Shown: positions 24,894 to 34,191, numbered from the stretch's first letter. The stretch is 51,542 nt of DNA from Candidatus Aminicenantota bacterium (GCA_016783445.1 JADHWO010000011.1:1-51542); one strand, 5' to 3'. The notes: generated from the letters alone by a model not told the origin. Numbers and translations are program-made.

Positions 24894-26289
24894 CGATTCC
24901 TCCCTGAAAATTTCTCTGATTTTTATAACTATCTATTTTATTAAGATAGCTCTTTACTGAGATTACAGCCAGCCCGGCCAGGCCTATTATACCAATAAGG
25001 TTTGTAAAAGCCATCATGCCATTGAACACGTCTCCGATTAGCCAGGCTTCTTCAACTTTCAGAACAGCTCCGATAAAAATAACAAGACAGAAGATCCAGC
25101 GGAACGGGTGCTTTATCCAGGGGCCCAGGAGATAGCTAAAAGAGATTTCTCCATAATAGGGAACTGCTATCAAGCTGGAATATCCAAAGAGAAATGAGCT
25201 TGCTGCCACTATTAAACCTCCCACAGGAACGCCTCCAATCCGGGGAAATGCAATGTTAAATGCTTCTGCAGCCATTCCTGTGCTTGTTCCTTCTGTCCAG
25301 GCACCGGTGACCAGAACAGCCAGGGCTGTAAGTGTGCAGATGACAAGAGTATCAATGAATACATCCAGAGAAGCGATCAATCCCTGGCGCACAGGCTCGC
25401 TTGTTTGGGCTGAAGCATGGAAGACAGCTGCTGTTCCGGTTCCTGCTTCGTTGGAATAGGCTCCTCTGGAGAAACCGTAGCGGATGGCATTCCTTATGGT
25501 TATTCCTGCGATTCCTCCTATGATGGCAGATGGTTTGAATGCTCCCACAAAGATAAGAGAAAAAGCATGGGGAAGGCGTGAAGCAAAGAATATAATGATG
25601 AAAAAAGCGCCAAAGATATAAAAGAATACCATAATAGGGCTTACATATTCTGTCACTTTGGCTATGGATTTGATTCCTCCAATGATGACCAGCCATGTCA
25701 GTACAGCCAATCCAAGCCCGGAAATCCAGGGTTCGATTCCAATCTGTGTTTTTAAAACGTAGGCTACAGAGTTGGATTGAATGACGGTGGTCGAGAAAAG
25801 AGGCTTACAGCCCATAAAGAATGCAAAAATGCCTGCCAGCCAGGGGAGGCCTAATCCATCTTTAATGTAATACATAGGACCACCTACCACTGCTCCTCCT
25901 GGTAGAATCTTCTTGAATTTCTGACCAAGAACTGCTTCAGCCACTTTAGTTGCCATGCCGAAGAAGGCAGAGAGCCACATCCAGAAAACTGCCCCCGGTC
26001 CTCCCATAGCAATAGCTGTACAGACTCCTCCGATATTTCCGTTTCCAATAGTTGCTGCCAGAGAAGTCGTTAAAGCCTGGAAGGGCGAGATGTCTCCTTT
26101 GCGTTCTTTTGCACTTTCACCAAAATCTTTCTTTCCAAGAAGAAGTCGGAAAGAAAGTCCAAAGCGGCGTACCTGAACGAAGCGCATGCGGATGGTAAGA
26201 AACAGGCCTATACCAAGGAGTAGAATAGCCATATGTGGACCCCAGACTATATCGCCGAGGACGTGAAGGGTGCTCTCGAAGGTATCCAT
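24883..26289 (-). CDS. Na+/alanine (or glycine) symporter, AGCS family
   Basis: A 468-aa integral membrane protein of the alanine or glycine:cation symporter family, importing small amino acids with Na+ or H+. Family signatures are visible: SLAATIGNGNIGGVCTAI with GGPGAVFWMW, GMATKVAEAVLG, FSRGAYSNEAGTG and YYGEISFSYLLG. It has about ten to eleven helices. The 3' end overlaps the M28 aminopeptidase start by 11 bp, so peptide hydrolysis and uptake of the released amino acid look coupled. The ribosome site is weak and the upstream sequence is very A/T-rich. D- versus L-alanine preference cannot be read from sequence. Confidence 0.94.
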   Translation of the reverse strand: MDTFESTLHVLGDIVWGPHMAILLLGIGLFLTIRMRFVQVRRFGLSFRLLLGKKDFGESAKERKGDISPFQALTTSLAATIGNGNIGGVCTAIAMGGPGAVFWMWLSAFFGMATKVAEAVLGQKFKKILPGGAVVGGPMYYIKDGLGLPWLAGIFAFFMGCKPLFSTTVIQSNSVAYVLKTQIGIEPWISGLGLAVLTWLVIIGGIKSIAKVTEYVSPIMVFFYIFGAFFIIIFFASRLPHAFSLIFVGAFKPSAIIGGIAGITIRNAIRYGFSRGAYSNEAGTGTAAVFHASAQTSEPVRQGLIASLDVFIDTLVICTLTALAVLVTGAWTEGTSTGMAAEAFNIAFPRIGGVPVGGLIVAASSFLFGYSSLIAVPYYGEISFSYLLGPWIKHPFRWIFCLVIFIGAVLKVEEAWLIGDVFNGMMAFTNLIGIIGLAGLAVISVKSYLNKIDSYKNQRNFQGGIDES

Positions 26290-26345
26290 GATTCTTTTTT
26301 TTTATTTTAGTTTTGCGTCTAAACTAATACGGCAATCTTTTTCTT

Positions 26346-26540
26346 TTAAGTCTTTTTTTTCTTTTTTCTTAATATTTCTTTTTTTACATTTTTGTGAAGA
26401 GTGATGAAGTAGTATCCGGTTAGCAGGACAATAATCACGGCAAATTTGAAAGTGTTTCCCTGGAATAAAGAATAGAACGCATAGACCAAGATGCCAAGAA
26501 GAAGGAAGAAATGGAAAAAAGCGAAGATCAGATCAATCAT
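26346..26540 (-). CDS. Small two-helix membrane protein, unknown
   Basis: A 64-aa open frame with two predicted transmembrane helices (about residues 4-25 and 32-48) separated by a short polar turn, and a strongly basic tail ending in a run of lysines. I do not recognise a family. It is co-directional with the AGCS symporter, 56 bp upstream of it, and a short GCAGG-like ribosome site precedes the ATG. The composition supports a real small inner-membrane protein, but a T-rich stretch could also give such a frame by chance. Confidence 0.5.
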   Translation of the reverse strand: MIDLIFAFFHFFLLLGILVYAFYSLFQGNTFKFAVIIVLLTGYYFITLHKNVKKEILRKKKKKT

Positions 26541-26603
26541 TGTAACCTGCAGGAGTTATCAACTCCAGAAGCACCGGAATTTTTTGGTATAAAGCTAATT
26601 ATT

Positions 26604-27182
26604 TTATATCCGGCGAATAGAAACGATTGTTATAGTTTCCCTCGGGACATTCCTCCGGCCGGATTTTGTCATTATTTTTGTGCTGGCGATAGCATCCACA
26701 ACATCCATGCCTTTAATAACCTTTCCGAAAACAGCATATCCGAATCCATCAGGAGTATTATCTACGTGGTCTAAGCCGGGATTATCCACGTGGTTGATAT
26801 AGAACTGGCATGTGGCGCTGTGTATCTCAGGAAGCCGGCCCATGGCAATTGTGCCCCTTTTGTTTTTCAAACCATTTATTGCTTCGTTTTTTATAGGCGG
26901 CTTGGCGGCCTTATTCCTGAAATCCTCGGTAAGTCCACCTCCCTGAATCATAAATCCTTTCATAACCCGGTGAAATATTGTTCCATCATAGAATTTTGTG
27001 TCCACATAGGAGAGAAAATTTCGGACTGTTATAGGAGCTTTATCAGGATAGAGTTCGATTGTTATGTCACCCATAGTTGTTTTCATAAGCACCTTTGGGT
27101 TGGTTTGGCCAGCCTGGCTTATGGCTGGAACAACAAGAAGCAGACCAAGAATGGAAAGGACAAAAAAAAGCTTTTTTGTCAT
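26604..27182 (-). CDS. Exported cyclophilin-type peptidylprolyl isomerase
   Basis: A 192-aa cyclophilin that catalyses cis-trans isomerisation of Xaa-Pro bonds. An N-terminal signal peptide (about 1-24, ending ISQAG) indicates periplasmic location. The fold is complete: KAPITVRNFLSYVDTKFYDGTIFHRV with the catalytic Arg, FMIQGGG, RGTIAMGR, SATCQFYINHVDN and GYAVFGKVIKGMDVVD. An excellent AAGGAGGT site lies 5 nt before the ATG. It stands as an isolated minus-strand gene between the small membrane protein and the alanine racemase, and may help fold the many exported enzymes encoded nearby. Confidence 0.95.
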   Translation of the reverse strand: MTKKLFFVLSILGLLLVVPAISQAGQTNPKVLMKTTMGDITIELYPDKAPITVRNFLSYVDTKFYDGTIFHRVMKGFMIQGGGLTEDFRNKAAKPPIKNEAINGLKNKRGTIAMGRLPEIHSATCQFYINHVDNPGLDHVDNTPDGFGYAVFGKVIKGMDVVDAIASTKIMTKSGRRNVPRETITIVSIRRI

Positions 27183-27284
27183 AAGTACCTCCTTAAAGGT
27201 ATTTTACGGGATTGGCGGAATCAAGATATCAGAATTAAAAAACCAAATCAATGCAAAAAAGGGAACAGGCTACTTTTTTATGAA

Positions 27285-28520
27285 TCAATCACCTACATAA
27301 TATATTTCTCTTTTTGGCAGGAAAGGGCTGAGGCCAATCAATATTTTATACGCTGAAACGCCTGCCCATCCGGCGATATCAACAGCTGTTATTTTTTCTT
27401 TTCCTTGACTGCCGAGGAGAACAACTTCATCTCCGGGTGAGACCGCGGAATTTTCTTTCAGAAGAACTGTACAGTGGTTGGCTGTTACAGCTGCAATCAG
27501 AGGATATCTTTTTTCCTTGATCAAAACATGAGCTTTTTCGATTGTATTGTGCGGGTAGCCATCCGAATAGCCAATAGGAACGATGGCGATTTTTTCCTTT
27601 TTTTGTGTTGTGTATTTCCGATGGTAGGATACAGAATCTCCTGGCTGGAGAGTTTTGACAGCCACAACCTGGCTTTTTAGCTGGAGAACAGGCTTAAGGC
27701 CAAGCCGGTCTTCCTTCTGAGTTTTATCCGAAGGATAGTATCCGTAAAGAGCTATCCCGGGTCTGACCATATCAAGATGGGACTCAGGAAAGTCAAGAAC
27801 TCCGTCGCTGCTTGCTGCATGTTTAAAGCCTAAAGAGATTCCTTTTTTTTCTGAATCCTGGCAAAGGTTTAGGAAGCGTTTGATCTGTTCCCTGTCAAAA
27901 TCATCATCCTCGGTTAGTGTTGTCGAAATTCCCTCTATTAGAATTCCCTCAAGCAAAGAGGCTTTTTTGATATAAGGAAGAGCCTCGCGAAAGGATATTC
28001 CCATTCTTCCCATGCCAGTATCCACATGGATATGGATTTTGGCTTTTTTCCCAATCCTTTGGGCAGCCTGGCTGAGGCTCGAGATTTTTCCGTTAAAGAC
28101 AGATTGAGAGATGTTATTCCGGATTATTGTTTCTGTGTCTCCGCTGCTAAAGGGACCAAAATTGAGAATGGGAGTGGACACGCCTTTTTTTCTTAGTAAA
28201 AGTGCCTCCTGAAGTTTTCCCACCATGAGAAAATTAATTCTCACTTTTTCCAGGTGTTCCCCGGTCTTTACCAATCCATGTCCGTAAGCATTTGCTTTAA
28301 TAACAGCCATTACGGGTACTTTTGCCGTCTTTTTTATCTGGCGAAGATTCCATGTCATGTTTTTTAGGTTTAATTCAATCCACGCATCAAAAGTTAGCTG
28401 AGAAGAGAGTTTTTTCCGGTGTCTTTCCGGGCTTTTTTGTGTCTTAAAAGTTTGCTTAAGCAGAGAGGTTGAGCTCATCCCTGAGATGAGTAAAAAATTC
28501 CTTCTTGATATTTCAGTCAT
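27285..28520 (-). CDS. alr: Alanine racemase with twin-arginine leader
   Basis: A PLP-dependent alanine racemase (EC 5.1.1.1) interconverting L- and D-alanine. The PLP lysine is K75 in AVIKANAYGHG. MVRPGIALYG and the catalytic tyrosine motif PIGYSDGYPHN of the second domain are intact. Unusually, about 40 residues precede the usual start, beginning MTEISRRNFLLISGMSSTSLL, which carries SRRNFL, a good twin-arginine (Tat) export motif. I infer a cofactor-loaded, folded enzyme exported to the periplasm. It could be a racemase for released or cell-wall alanine rather than the biosynthetic Alr. A GAAGGAG ribosome site lies 9 nt before the ATG and supports the long start. Confidence 0.9.
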   Translation of the reverse strand: MTEISRRNFLLISGMSSTSLLKQTFKTQKSPERHRKKLSSQLTFDAWIELNLKNMTWNLRQIKKTAKVPVMAVIKANAYGHGLVKTGEHLEKVRINFLMVGKLQEALLLRKKGVSTPILNFGPFSSGDTETIIRNNISQSVFNGKISSLSQAAQRIGKKAKIHIHVDTGMGRMGISFREALPYIKKASLLEGILIEGISTTLTEDDDFDREQIKRFLNLCQDSEKKGISLGFKHAASSDGVLDFPESHLDMVRPGIALYGYYPSDKTQKEDRLGLKPVLQLKSQVVAVKTLQPGDSVSYHRKYTTQKKEKIAIVPIGYSDGYPHNTIEKAHVLIKEKRYPLIAAVTANHCTVLLKENSAVSPGDEVVLLGSQGKEKITAVDIAGWAGVSAYKILIGLSPFLPKREIYYVGD

Positions 28521-28581
28521 AATAATTACTCCTTCAGAAGAAGATAATCTCTTTAAGGTCCTTGTTGCTCATGGATTTGTA

Positions 28582-29445
28582 TTAGTTTTCTGAGATAAGT
28601 ACCAGAGTTATAAAATAACACCCACCGGGATATTTGCTGCTCTTGCCAAAACTGACACCCAGGCCCGCTCTGGTATAAGTTTTTTTCAGGACCTTATCCC
28701 TGTAGATAGACTGGATTCCTTCTAAAGTGGGAGAGGTGATAAAAAGGAACTGGGTTTCTCCCCAATGACGCGGCATAGGAGATGGGGCTTTATCTTTAGC
28801 TTTATAAATCGCACATTTAAGGGCATAATCATCTGCTTCTTTTGTAAATGAAAGAGAAGGAAGATAATTTTCCCGCCTCAAGTCATTTATATCTCTCTGG
28901 ATATCCTCCTTGACTTCTTCCTCTTTCTTGAGAACCATGGCTCTTCGAAAATCCTGAGTTATGAAATATCCTTTGTTTTTCCTAAAGACCACACCAATTC
29001 CAACCTGGTCAAAGTCTGGATCCAGGATGTTTTTTCTGTGCCCTGCACTGTCCATGAGTTTTTCATGGATAAGTTCTGCCTGAGGTATATTACTAGAAGC
29101 TACGTTTTCTCCTATCGCGCTAAAGTAGAATCCCGCTTCTATGATTCGGTCTCTATAAGACTGTCCTGATGTTGAGGAATGAGAAATTTTCCCGCGTAGA
29201 GCCATATCCTTACTGTGCTCACGGGCAAGGAGGCTTAAATCCTGAGAAAATTGAAGAGTGAGGAGACCGAGGTCTTTCCTTTCTTCATTGATCAATTCAA
29301 AAAGCTCCTGCACGATAATAGAGATCTCTTTTTCTTGAAAAAGAAGCTCTCCTCTCAGGTTAAGACCGGTTAGAATACCGGAGCTTAGACTGGATGAAAG
29401 AATAAAAGAAAAGGTAAAAAAAATAATTCTTTTTAATTGAGCCAA
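28582..29445 (-). CDS. Exported CAP (SCP/PR1) domain protein
   Basis: A 287-aa protein with a signal peptide (about 1-24) and a CAP domain (about residues 45-165). The conserved His/Glu cavity residues are seen in LAREHSKDMALRGKISHSS, GENVASS and DSAGHRKNILDPDFDQVGIGV. The C-terminal 110 residues form a second conserved-looking region without a family I can name. CAP proteins are extracellular or periplasmic with lipid-binding or unknown roles. The only usable start in place is a TTG at 29445 with an AAAGAG-like site. The gene is divergent from the M28 peptidase at 29513, with a 67-bp shared promoter region. Confidence 0.88.
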   Translation of the reverse strand: MAQLKRIIFFTFSFILSSSLSSGILTGLNLRGELLFQEKEISIIVQELFELINEERKDLGLLTLQFSQDLSLLAREHSKDMALRGKISHSSTSGQSYRDRIIEAGFYFSAIGENVASSNIPQAELIHEKLMDSAGHRKNILDPDFDQVGIGVVFRKNKGYFITQDFRRAMVLKKEEEVKEDIQRDINDLRRENYLPSLSFTKEADDYALKCAIYKAKDKAPSPMPRHWGETQFLFITSPTLEGIQSIYRDKVLKKTYTRAGLGVSFGKSSKYPGGCYFITLVLISEN

Positions 29446-29512
29446 AATTTTCTCTTTACTTTTATTAAATTTATCTTAACATAATGAATGACAAAGTGAA
29501 AAGGAGGTCAAT

Positions 29513-31030
29513 ATGCGAAGTAAAAAACTTTTTTCTTTCCTGCTTGTTTTTTGTTTTATTCTTGTTTTTTATGTTCTCACGTCTCAAGGATTACCGGCAA
29601 AAGATGCGGATGAACAGAAACTCCTGCAAACCTTTCATTCTATATCCAGCCATAAACTTTTTCACTATGTGAAGGAGTTAGCCTCTGACAAATATGCCGG
29701 CCGGCTGACCGGAACAGAGGGGTTTAATGCCAGTGCAAAGTGGGTGGTTTCCCATTTTAAAAAGTGGGGGATAACTCCTGCTGGTGATAAAAACAGCTAT
29801 TTTCAGGCTTTTCCTAATCCGTACACACTGATTTTTAAGGACTGTGAAGTATATCTTCATATACCTCAAAAAGAATCAGTTATAAAAAAATATTATCGCT
29901 ATGAAAATGAGTTTATCCCAGGCTCTACTTCCGGCTCTGGTGAAGTGACTGCTGAAGTCATTTATGTCGGCTACGGCGCTACAGCTCCAGAGCTTGGCTA
30001 TGATGATTACAAAGGAGTGGATGTTAAAGGAAAGATCGTATTAATGGAAAGGGAAGTCCCTGTTTCTCCTGACAGAGACCCGGAGCTTTTTAAGAAGTGG
30101 CGTCCGTATTCCTTCCACCAGTATAAACTTGAGAATGCTGTGGCTCATGGTGCCAGAGGTATGCTCTATAACTATGGTCCTATCGGAAATCCGAATAATT
30201 CCTACAGTAAGGACTTTATATACTCTCATGTAGGAAGTGTAGTGGTTGCTGATGTTTTTTCCGGAACAGGGCTCAAACACAGCGACGTTATCGGAAAGAT
30301 TAGAAAAAATTTAAAACCTTTTTCCTTTGTAACAGGGAAAACCTTCACTATAAAAAACACTACAGAGCATCACCCTGATGGGATTGGCTTTAATGTTATT
30401 GGTATACTTGAAGGCTCTGATCCTGTTCTTAAAGAAGAGGTGATTATTGTGGGCGGGCATCTTGACCATCTTGGCCGGTGCTATGAAATCATGCCCGGTG
30501 CAAATGATAATGCTTCGGCTGTCTCTGTTATTATGGGAATTGCAGAAGCAATGTCTAAATGCCCCGTCAAACCCCGCCGCTCTGTGATGTTCCTTTGTTT
30601 TGGTGCCGAAGAACAGGCTGTGGCTGGCTCGAAGTATTACGTAGAGCATCCGGTCGTGCCTCTGGAAAAAACTCTGGCTTTGATTAACATGGATGGCGTT
30701 GGCTGCGGGGATAAAATACGTGCTCTGGCTGCAAAGAATTATCCTGATTTATGGGAATTTGTAAAAAAAGCGAATGAAAAATACATCCACCGTGTCATCA
30801 GTCCTTCTTACTTTGCCAACATAGCCCGGCCAAGGCTTGATGCAGCCCGTTTTATGTGGAAAGGCGTTCCAACTCTTTCCTTCGGGGTATCCGGGGCTCC
30901 ATCTTACTACCACGTAACCAAGGATACTATTGATACGATAACACCTGAGATCCTGGAAGACATGGCTCAACTTCTCTTTATTGCTGTCCTGGATATGGCG
31001 AATCAGGATTCGCTTGAATTCAGAAAGTAG
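29513..31030 (+). CDS. Exported M28 family aminopeptidase (paralogue)
   Basis: A 505-aa M28 zinc peptidase with signal peptide (about 1-28), PA-domain insertion and catalytic core: GGHLDHLGRC, PGANDNASA, FGAEEQAVAGS, LINMDGVG and the final zinc His in YYHVTKDT. It is closely related to the protein encoded at 23409-24893, sharing the same domain plan and the YAGRLTG/FPNPYTL motifs, so the two probably arose by duplication. An AAGGAGGTCAAT site precedes the ATG, indicating strong translation. An iron-type alcohol dehydrogenase follows 12 bp downstream. Confidence 0.94.
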   Translation: MRSKKLFSFLLVFCFILVFYVLTSQGLPAKDADEQKLLQTFHSISSHKLFHYVKELASDKYAGRLTGTEGFNASAKWVVSHFKKWGITPAGDKNSYFQAFPNPYTLIFKDCEVYLHIPQKESVIKKYYRYENEFIPGSTSGSGEVTAEVIYVGYGATAPELGYDDYKGVDVKGKIVLMEREVPVSPDRDPELFKKWRPYSFHQYKLENAVAHGARGMLYNYGPIGNPNNSYSKDFIYSHVGSVVVADVFSGTGLKHSDVIGKIRKNLKPFSFVTGKTFTIKNTTEHHPDGIGFNVIGILEGSDPVLKEEVIIVGGHLDHLGRCYEIMPGANDNASAVSVIMGIAEAMSKCPVKPRRSVMFLCFGAEEQAVAGSKYYVEHPVVPLEKTLALINMDGVGCGDKIRALAAKNYPDLWEFVKKANEKYIHRVISPSYFANIARPRLDAARFMWKGVPTLSFGVSGAPSYYHVTKDTIDTITPEILEDMAQLLFIAVLDMANQDSLEFRK

Positions 31031-31042
31031 AGGACATATACA

Positions 31043-32179
31043 TTGAGATTTCATGTTCCCACCAGGATATATTTTGGGTCTGGCATAATCTCCCAGCTTA
31101 AAGAGATAGTTGAGGACAATTTTAAAGATTTTCGTCTTTTCCTTGTCACGGATCAGGGTATTTTAGACTCGGGCATCGCAGATAAGGTTCTCAGCCAATT
31201 TCAGAATATTCAGGTGTTTGACAAGGTTGAACAAAATCCCAAATTTAACACAGTCAACAGAGCAGGGGATATTGTCCGCGAGATCAAACCCGATGTTGTT
31301 ATCGGCTTGGGCGGGGGAAGTGCTCTGGATGCTGCCAAGGCTGTTGCATTGCTGGCAACAAATCCGGGGAGTATAGAGGATTATGAAGGAAAAGGAAAGT
31401 ACAGATCACCGCCTCTTGATGTTCTTGCCATTCCAACAACCTGCGGGACAGGAAGCGAAGTAACATGGGTTTCCGTTGTTACTCACACAGAGCGTATGTT
31501 CAAGATGAGTATAAAAGGTCCACATATGTTCCCTGCAGTGGCTCTTGTTGATCCTGATCTGCTTGTAACCCTTCCGCCTCCTCTAGTTGCTTCAACCGGT
31601 ATGGATGCTCTCACCCATGCTATAGAGGCCTATACGGTGAAGCCGGCAACTTATTTTACGGATATATTTGCCCGCGAAGCGCTTCAGCTAATTTTTTCAT
31701 CCCTCGAAAGAGCATATAAAGATATAAAAACAGATAAAGAAGCCAGAGAGGGGATAATGCTGGGAAGCACTGTTGCAGGTTTGGCTTTTGGCAACAGCGA
31801 TGTAGGAGCTGTTCACTGCGTGGCGGAAGCAGTAGGTTCCATTTATGACACTCCCCATGGTGTAACAAATTCAATCTTCCTTCCATTTGTAATGGAGTTT
31901 AACCTTCCGGCTGCAAAAGATAGGTATGCAGAGATTGCGAGGATTGCAGGAATCGAAGAAAAAGATAAAAATGTTGCTGCCGAGAGATTAATCCAAAAGA
32001 TAAAATCCCTCTCACACACACTAAATATTCCTTCATTCAGGGAACTGGACATCCAGAAAGATAAATTTCCTGAGCTTGCAAAAAAATCGTTTCAGAACAA
32101 TTCTAATCCTTCTAATCCAAGAGAGGTTAGTGAGGAGGATTATCTGGTTATTCTGGAAAAAGCTTTCAGCGAATCCTGA
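31043..32179 (+). CDS. Iron-containing alcohol dehydrogenase
   Basis: A 378-aa member of the group III iron-dependent alcohol dehydrogenase family, an NAD(P)-linked oxidoreductase of alcohols/aldehydes in the cytoplasm. The nucleotide-binding GLGGGSALDAAKA motif is near residues 90-102. Metal-binding regions are DALTHAIEAYT, GAVHCVAEAVG and DTPHGVTNSIFLPFV, all with intact His/Asp ligands. The substrate is unknown. The start is a TTG at 31043, supported by AGAGGA 8 nt upstream and by alignment of the MRFHVPTRIYFGSG start. It follows the M28 gene by 12 bp and runs to within 1 bp of the convergent M48 gene. Confidence 0.93.
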   Translation: MRFHVPTRIYFGSGIISQLKEIVEDNFKDFRLFLVTDQGILDSGIADKVLSQFQNIQVFDKVEQNPKFNTVNRAGDIVREIKPDVVIGLGGGSALDAAKAVALLATNPGSIEDYEGKGKYRSPPLDVLAIPTTCGTGSEVTWVSVVTHTERMFKMSIKGPHMFPAVALVDPDLLVTLPPPLVASTGMDALTHAIEAYTVKPATYFTDIFAREALQLIFSSLERAYKDIKTDKEAREGIMLGSTVAGLAFGNSDVGAVHCVAEAVGSIYDTPHGVTNSIFLPFVMEFNLPAAKDRYAEIARIAGIEEKDKNVAAERLIQKIKSLSHTLNIPSFRELDIQKDKFPELAKKSFQNNSNPSNPREVSEEDYLVILEKAFSES

Positions 32180-32180
32180 T

Positions 32181-33893
32181 TTATCTCTCTTCGATGAGAA
32201 TCTGAAGGATTTCCAGCTCATCGGCATCAAACCAGATTTTATAACAGGAAAAACATTTATCTACCGGAATAACATACTGGTAGCTGAATGGCCTTGGCAG
32301 CATGCGGGAGCCGCAATTCGGACAGAGTAATTTTTGAAATTTCAGGTCACTTATTTTTTTTGTATGAACCGGATTAAGCATAAATTTCTTTTTGAATTCA
32401 TGAGCTTTTTCTATCAGATGCTTGGAGAAGGCAACTTCCTTCCTGGCAATAAAACGCTCCTTGAACGTGGACTCCACAAGCTTCCCTTTGCACTGAGGGC
32501 AGAATTTTATGGCAACTCCTTCGTAAAAACTTTCCTTAAGAGGGATAAAACAGCGGGGGCATAAATTCTGCCTGGCGGGATATATCGGTTTTTTCTTTCT
32601 AATATTCCTGATGGCATTTTGAATTTGAGGAAATTCTCTGGCTGGAGCCTCAATTTCTTCCTGAATATTTTTTACCCTTATCAGGGGAGTAAAAAACCGG
32701 ATAAACAGGAGTTCGTCAAGCGCATAAGGTCCCTGCCATTTTCCTTTAGGGTCACAGATAGCCCACACTTTCGCTTCTTCCTGGTCGGTTTTTTCTTTAT
32801 CAGTCGATTTTTCGGCGCTCCCCTCGACAGTTTCTTCCCGGGAATGGAGGAGGGTTCGTGCCTCTTCCCGTTTTTTTTGGATTTCCCATACTTCTTCAAT
32901 TATTCTGGCTGGGCTGGTCTTAACCATGTTTGAAAGAAGCTTAATCCTCTTCATAAGCGGGGGGTGGGAATTAAACAATCGGGCAAAAAATCCGTCAGAT
33001 TCACCTTTTGATTCTGGAGGGACAATAAAAAGCGGGCTGTAGGTTAGATTAAAATCTCCCACAAAAGAATTTTTCAGATGGGCTTTATAAATAGCGCGGG
33101 CAAGAGCCCGGGGGTTGCGGTTCAGTTCAACGGCTGTGGCATCGGCAAGGATCTCTCTCTGCCTGCTTATTAGTGTGCTTAACAGGTGCATGACGAGCGC
33201 GGACAATGTGACAGCGAAAAAAACCGGAACCTGCGCAGCACCCCCTCTTTTTGTTTGGACAGTCCCTTTATAAGAATGTTTCTCCGGTTCCAGGGTTTGT
33301 CTGAGCCGCTCGAAGAAATTGGCGAGAGAACATACTAATGTTATATAGAAGGCATCTCCCCGGATAATGTGGGCCAGTTCATGGGAGACTACAGCCTGGA
33401 GTTCATCTCTTGTAAATTCTGCAAGAAGGCCCTCTGTAACAAAAACATTTGGTATATCATCTGCTGAGATTAATGCCATAGAATTAATTGCGAATGAAGG
33501 TAAAACATAAGGTGTGACTTTAGGCAGTCCGCTTGCGATCCTGATTTCATCCAATGTGTTAACAAACTGTTTATGGTAACGGTCAGAGAGGTCCGGGGGA
33601 CGAGCCTCTAGGCGCTTGATGATGAATTTTGCCCCTAACTTTTTTGCTTCAAAAAATTGAAAAGCGGCAATAAGGACGGAGACTGCGACATTGAACAGAA
33701 AGAGTTTTGTCAGGAACGTTCCTGATAGCAGCTCCGCTTTACTGAGAATAAGACCAAAGCTTATCAAAAAAATTATGGAAATAAATCCGATGGCGAAGAA
33801 ATAAAAGAGGATTAATATTAAAAGTAAAATAAGGCTTTTTTGCTTCTGCTGGCGCTGTATCTCATAAAAATCCAGGAAAGGTTTATATGGCAT
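32181..33893 (-). CDS. M48 metalloprotease with GYF_2-like and zinc-ribbon domains
   Basis: A 570-aa inner-membrane protease. Two N-terminal transmembrane segments (about 22-50 and 63-80) precede an M48/HtpX-like domain: HELAH (171-175) and third zinc ligand Glu248 in REILAD. After a charged linker (about 340-375) a GYF_2-like domain begins VWAICDPKGKWQGPY (377-425). Two zinc ribbons follow, C445/C448/C465/C468 and C524/C527/C547/C550; the second ends CFSCYKIWFDADEL, the pattern of zf-TFIIB ribbons. M48 enzymes degrade misfolded membrane proteins; the tail may recruit substrates. The start codon lies 4 bp from the end of repeat B, so its promoter must lie in the repeat. Confidence 0.88.
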   Translation of the reverse strand: MPYKPFLDFYEIQRQQKQKSLILLLILILFYFFAIGFISIIFLISFGLILSKAELLSGTFLTKLFLFNVAVSVLIAAFQFFEAKKLGAKFIIKRLEARPPDLSDRYHKQFVNTLDEIRIASGLPKVTPYVLPSFAINSMALISADDIPNVFVTEGLLAEFTRDELQAVVSHELAHIIRGDAFYITLVCSLANFFERLRQTLEPEKHSYKGTVQTKRGGAAQVPVFFAVTLSALVMHLLSTLISRQREILADATAVELNRNPRALARAIYKAHLKNSFVGDFNLTYSPLFIVPPESKGESDGFFARLFNSHPPLMKRIKLLSNMVKTSPARIIEEVWEIQKKREEARTLLHSREETVEGSAEKSTDKEKTDQEEAKVWAICDPKGKWQGPYALDELLFIRFFTPLIRVKNIQEEIEAPAREFPQIQNAIRNIRKKKPIYPARQNLCPRCFIPLKESFYEGVAIKFCPQCKGKLVESTFKERFIARKEVAFSKHLIEKAHEFKKKFMLNPVHTKKISDLKFQKLLCPNCGSRMLPRPFSYQYVIPVDKCFSCYKIWFDADELEILQILIEER

Positions 33894-33896
33894 GGC

Positions 33897-34191
33897 TTAG
33901 CCTGTATTATTCATAAAAACTGCCAACACTATAATTTACTTTCAATGATATAAGCCAATTATATTAATTTTTTCTCAGAATTAACATTCAAGCCTTCTCC
34001 AATGGGCCCATTTTAACTTTATGTCGGCAGTTTTTACCTTTTAGGCGGGTCGATATTACCAGATTGCCACGTCGCTTTGCTCCTCGCAACGGCGTCTGCT
34101 TCGTTGCAGGGCATTCGCGGTGGAGAACCACAGCTTCATACCCTGCGCCTCGCATCTGCGGCAACCTCGACTCGTGAATAATCCAGGTTAA
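33897..34191 (-). repeat. About 300-bp repeat, copy B, inverted relative to copy A
   Basis: Same element as 20911-21231 in reverse orientation, with ends TTAACCTGGATTATTCACGA and TTTATGAATAATACAGGCTAA-like sequence. The end that faces the sigma-factor gene in copy A here faces the M48 gene, only 4 bp from its ATG. A -35/-10-like pair (TTGGCT, TTATAG) sits in that end. Part of the 732-bp gene-free stretch 33894-34625. Confidence 0.8.
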
